In this document: in pieces, positions 62,863 to 64,000 of the stretch
Position numbering within the stretch: the stretch's first letter is position 1
Layout of the letters: each line of letters starts with the position of its first letter
Assembly (NCBI GenBank): GCA_031373665.1
Contig: JANMMZ010000058.1
Location: forward strand, 1 to 64,000
Reading direction: 5' to 3'
From: M3007 sp031373665
GTDB lineage: Bacteria; Bacteroidota; Bacteroidia; Chitinophagales; Saprospiraceae
DNA length: 64,000 nt
Position numbers and translations under genes: made by a program
Notes under the pieces: generated by a model
Databases searched by the model: none
Seen by the model: the letters and a program-made list of their open reading frames with translations, nothing else
What the model was told of the DNA's origin: nothing

Positions 62863-64000
62863 CCCCCTTCTCCCCCCTCAACACATCATCAAGATCCACT
62901 TTTCGAGTATGTTCCGTATGCTTAAAATGCTTATTCGGATCCCTCATTTTAAACAGTCCCCCAAACTGGCGCACCACAAATCGAGGCACTTGCCCAAGCG
63001 CATCCCAAATAGGCTGAGGTGCCTCATCCAAGCGCAAGGCCAACAGGATACCCAGTATAAAAATAACCACTGCGAGACAAAGAGCCAAAGACCAGACTGG
63101 AGCGATCAACAAACCCACCACCGCTAATACACCTGCCATTGCCAGTTGGATAAACATAGGCAATACCAAGGTGACAAAGCCAAAATAAGCCTGATTGAGG
63201 TTGAGTCGCCCCAAGCCTTTTAGCAATAAACCGGAGGAGTTGGGTAGGTTTTGAAAATAAGAAAACAACCATCGGCTGCGTTGGGTTTCTACGGCTGCGC
63301 CCGTTTCCACCTTTTCATCATAGACCATTGATTTTCGAGCATAAGCAATCTTTTCACCGCGCCAAATCAAAAAATTCTGCAATATTTTATCCTCTTGGAG
63401 CATTTTTTTCCATTGATTTTGGCCATCCTTGATTGCTGGACTGTTCAAATAGGCTTGGTACAAGGCTGATTCAGTAGCCATGCCCGATCCACTGATGACC
63501 GATGATCCACCCAATAAATACGGCACATACCGCTCTATATAATTTTTATAATGCTCGCCCATGCTATCTAAAGCAGCATAAGTGCTGTCCAAATTTTTGG
63601 CTTTTCGTTGCCCTTGTATGCACCGATGCCCTGCGTTAGCATATACATTGATGGTGGATAAAAAATCGGGATGAGCCAAGTTGTCGGCATCAAATACTGC
63701 AATATAATCATGGTTGCGTTGGAAGTTTTCAATGGCATGTATGATGCTTTTGGCTTTCAATCGCAGCGGTGCTGCTGGCTTGAGCAAAGTAAAGCGTGGA
63801 TCCGTGATCACTACATCAAGATCGGGGCATTCATCGGCTACCAAATAGATATGTAGGTGTGGATACTGTTGCCGCAGGAGCGATTGTACCAAGGGCTCTG
63901 CAATGGCCGCATTCCGATATGCTGTGATGATACAGCCATAATCAAACAGGATTGGAGGTGTTTGGATCTGTTTGGTTCGCTCTTTTCCAAACGCCAATGC
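62855..64000 (-). CDS. GT2-family membrane glycosyltransferase (5' end beyond the window)
   Basis: At least 380 residues; the frame is open to the window edge, and the first possible start inside (TTG at 63997) is unlikely, so the N-terminus, usually a TM, is missing. GT-A features are seen: FDYGCIITAYRNAAIAEPLV, the DAD metal motif (103-105 of the visible part), QED (201-203) and the QRSRW motif (239-243) of processive-type enzymes. Two TM segments (~270-320) follow and the C-terminus is basic. It is likely to make an extracellular or surface polysaccharide. Its stop codon is supplied by the heptamer repeat at 62814-62862. Confidence 0.9.
   Translation of the reverse strand, partial: ALAFGKERTKQIQTPPILFDYGCIITAYRNAAIAEPLVQSLLRQQYPHLHIYLVADECPDLDVVITDPRFTLLKPAAPLRLKAKSIIHAIENFQRNHDYIAVFDADNLAHPDFLSTINVYANAGHRCIQGQRKAKNLDSTYAALDSMGEHYKNYIERYVPYLLGGSSVISGSGMATESALYQAYLNSPAIKDGQNQWKKMLQEDKILQNFLIWRGEKIAYARKSMVYDEKVETGAAVETQRSRWLFSYFQNLPNSSGLLLKGLGRLNLNQAYFGFVTLVLPMFIQLAMAGVLAVVGLLIAPVWSLALCLAVVIFILGILLALRLDEAPQPIWDALGQVPRFVVRQFGGLFKMRDPNKHFKHTEHTRKVDLDDVLRGEKGEL

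Overview
The window looks like a chromosomal segment of a Bacteroidota bacterium, most likely from the Saprospiria (inference). Signs seen: several secreted proteins with type IX secretion (T9SS) C-terminal sorting domains, GldM-like proteins, FtsX-type ABC permeases, a LytS/LytTR two-component pair, very large RHS proteins of the Bacteroidota type, and TAnnTTTG-like -7 promoter boxes. There are no rRNA or tRNA genes, no CRISPR array and no recognisable transposase.

Layout. 1-3.2 kb: two paralogous membrane proteins around a lipoprotein, then an SRPBCC-like protein. 3.3-5.9 kb: an FtsX-type permease behind a long palindrome and a sigma-54-like box. 5.9-13.4 kb: a type I Wadjet (JetABCD) anti-plasmid system with a predicted BECR-fold nuclease cassette between jetA and jetB. 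13.4-18.6 kb: the same palindrome/box arrangement, a VOC protein, a second FtsX permease, two GldM-like genes on the minus strand, and a relic of another FtsX 3' end. 18.7-27.1 kb: cell-surface and secreted proteins (FG-GAP/UnbV, fn3, DUF285 repeats, duplicated small lipoproteins).

27.1-46.6 kb is one co-directional 19-kb block: outer-membrane-type protein, exported accessory protein, lipoprotein, a 2135-aa SpvB-like RHS N-terminal chain, a LolA-like protein, a 2418-aa RHS protein ending in a predicted papain/C39-like protease toxin, and a putative immunity protein. 46.6-52.3 kb is accessory to it: a hairpin-rich repeat stretch, a tail-fibre-like protein, a transglutaminase-like protein, and an orphan toxin tip. 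The tip has its own signal peptide, only the last ~35 residues of an RHS core, and a lipase-like domain, and it overlaps a small membrane protein that may be its immunity partner.

52.4-64 kb is mostly ordinary: methyltransferase, lipoprotein, LytS/LytTR pair, ECF sigma with ChrR-like anti-sigma, proline-iminopeptidase-like lipoprotein, Omp28-like T9SS cargo, hemL, 3-hydroxyacyl-CoA dehydrogenase, trmB, and a GT2 glycosyltransferase running off the right edge. The strongest leads are the conserved palindrome-plus-sigma-54-like architecture at both FtsX loci, the nuclease cassette inside Wadjet, the two-chain RHS toxin with an orphan tip, and two genes whose -7 box sits exactly where a leaderless transcript would need it.
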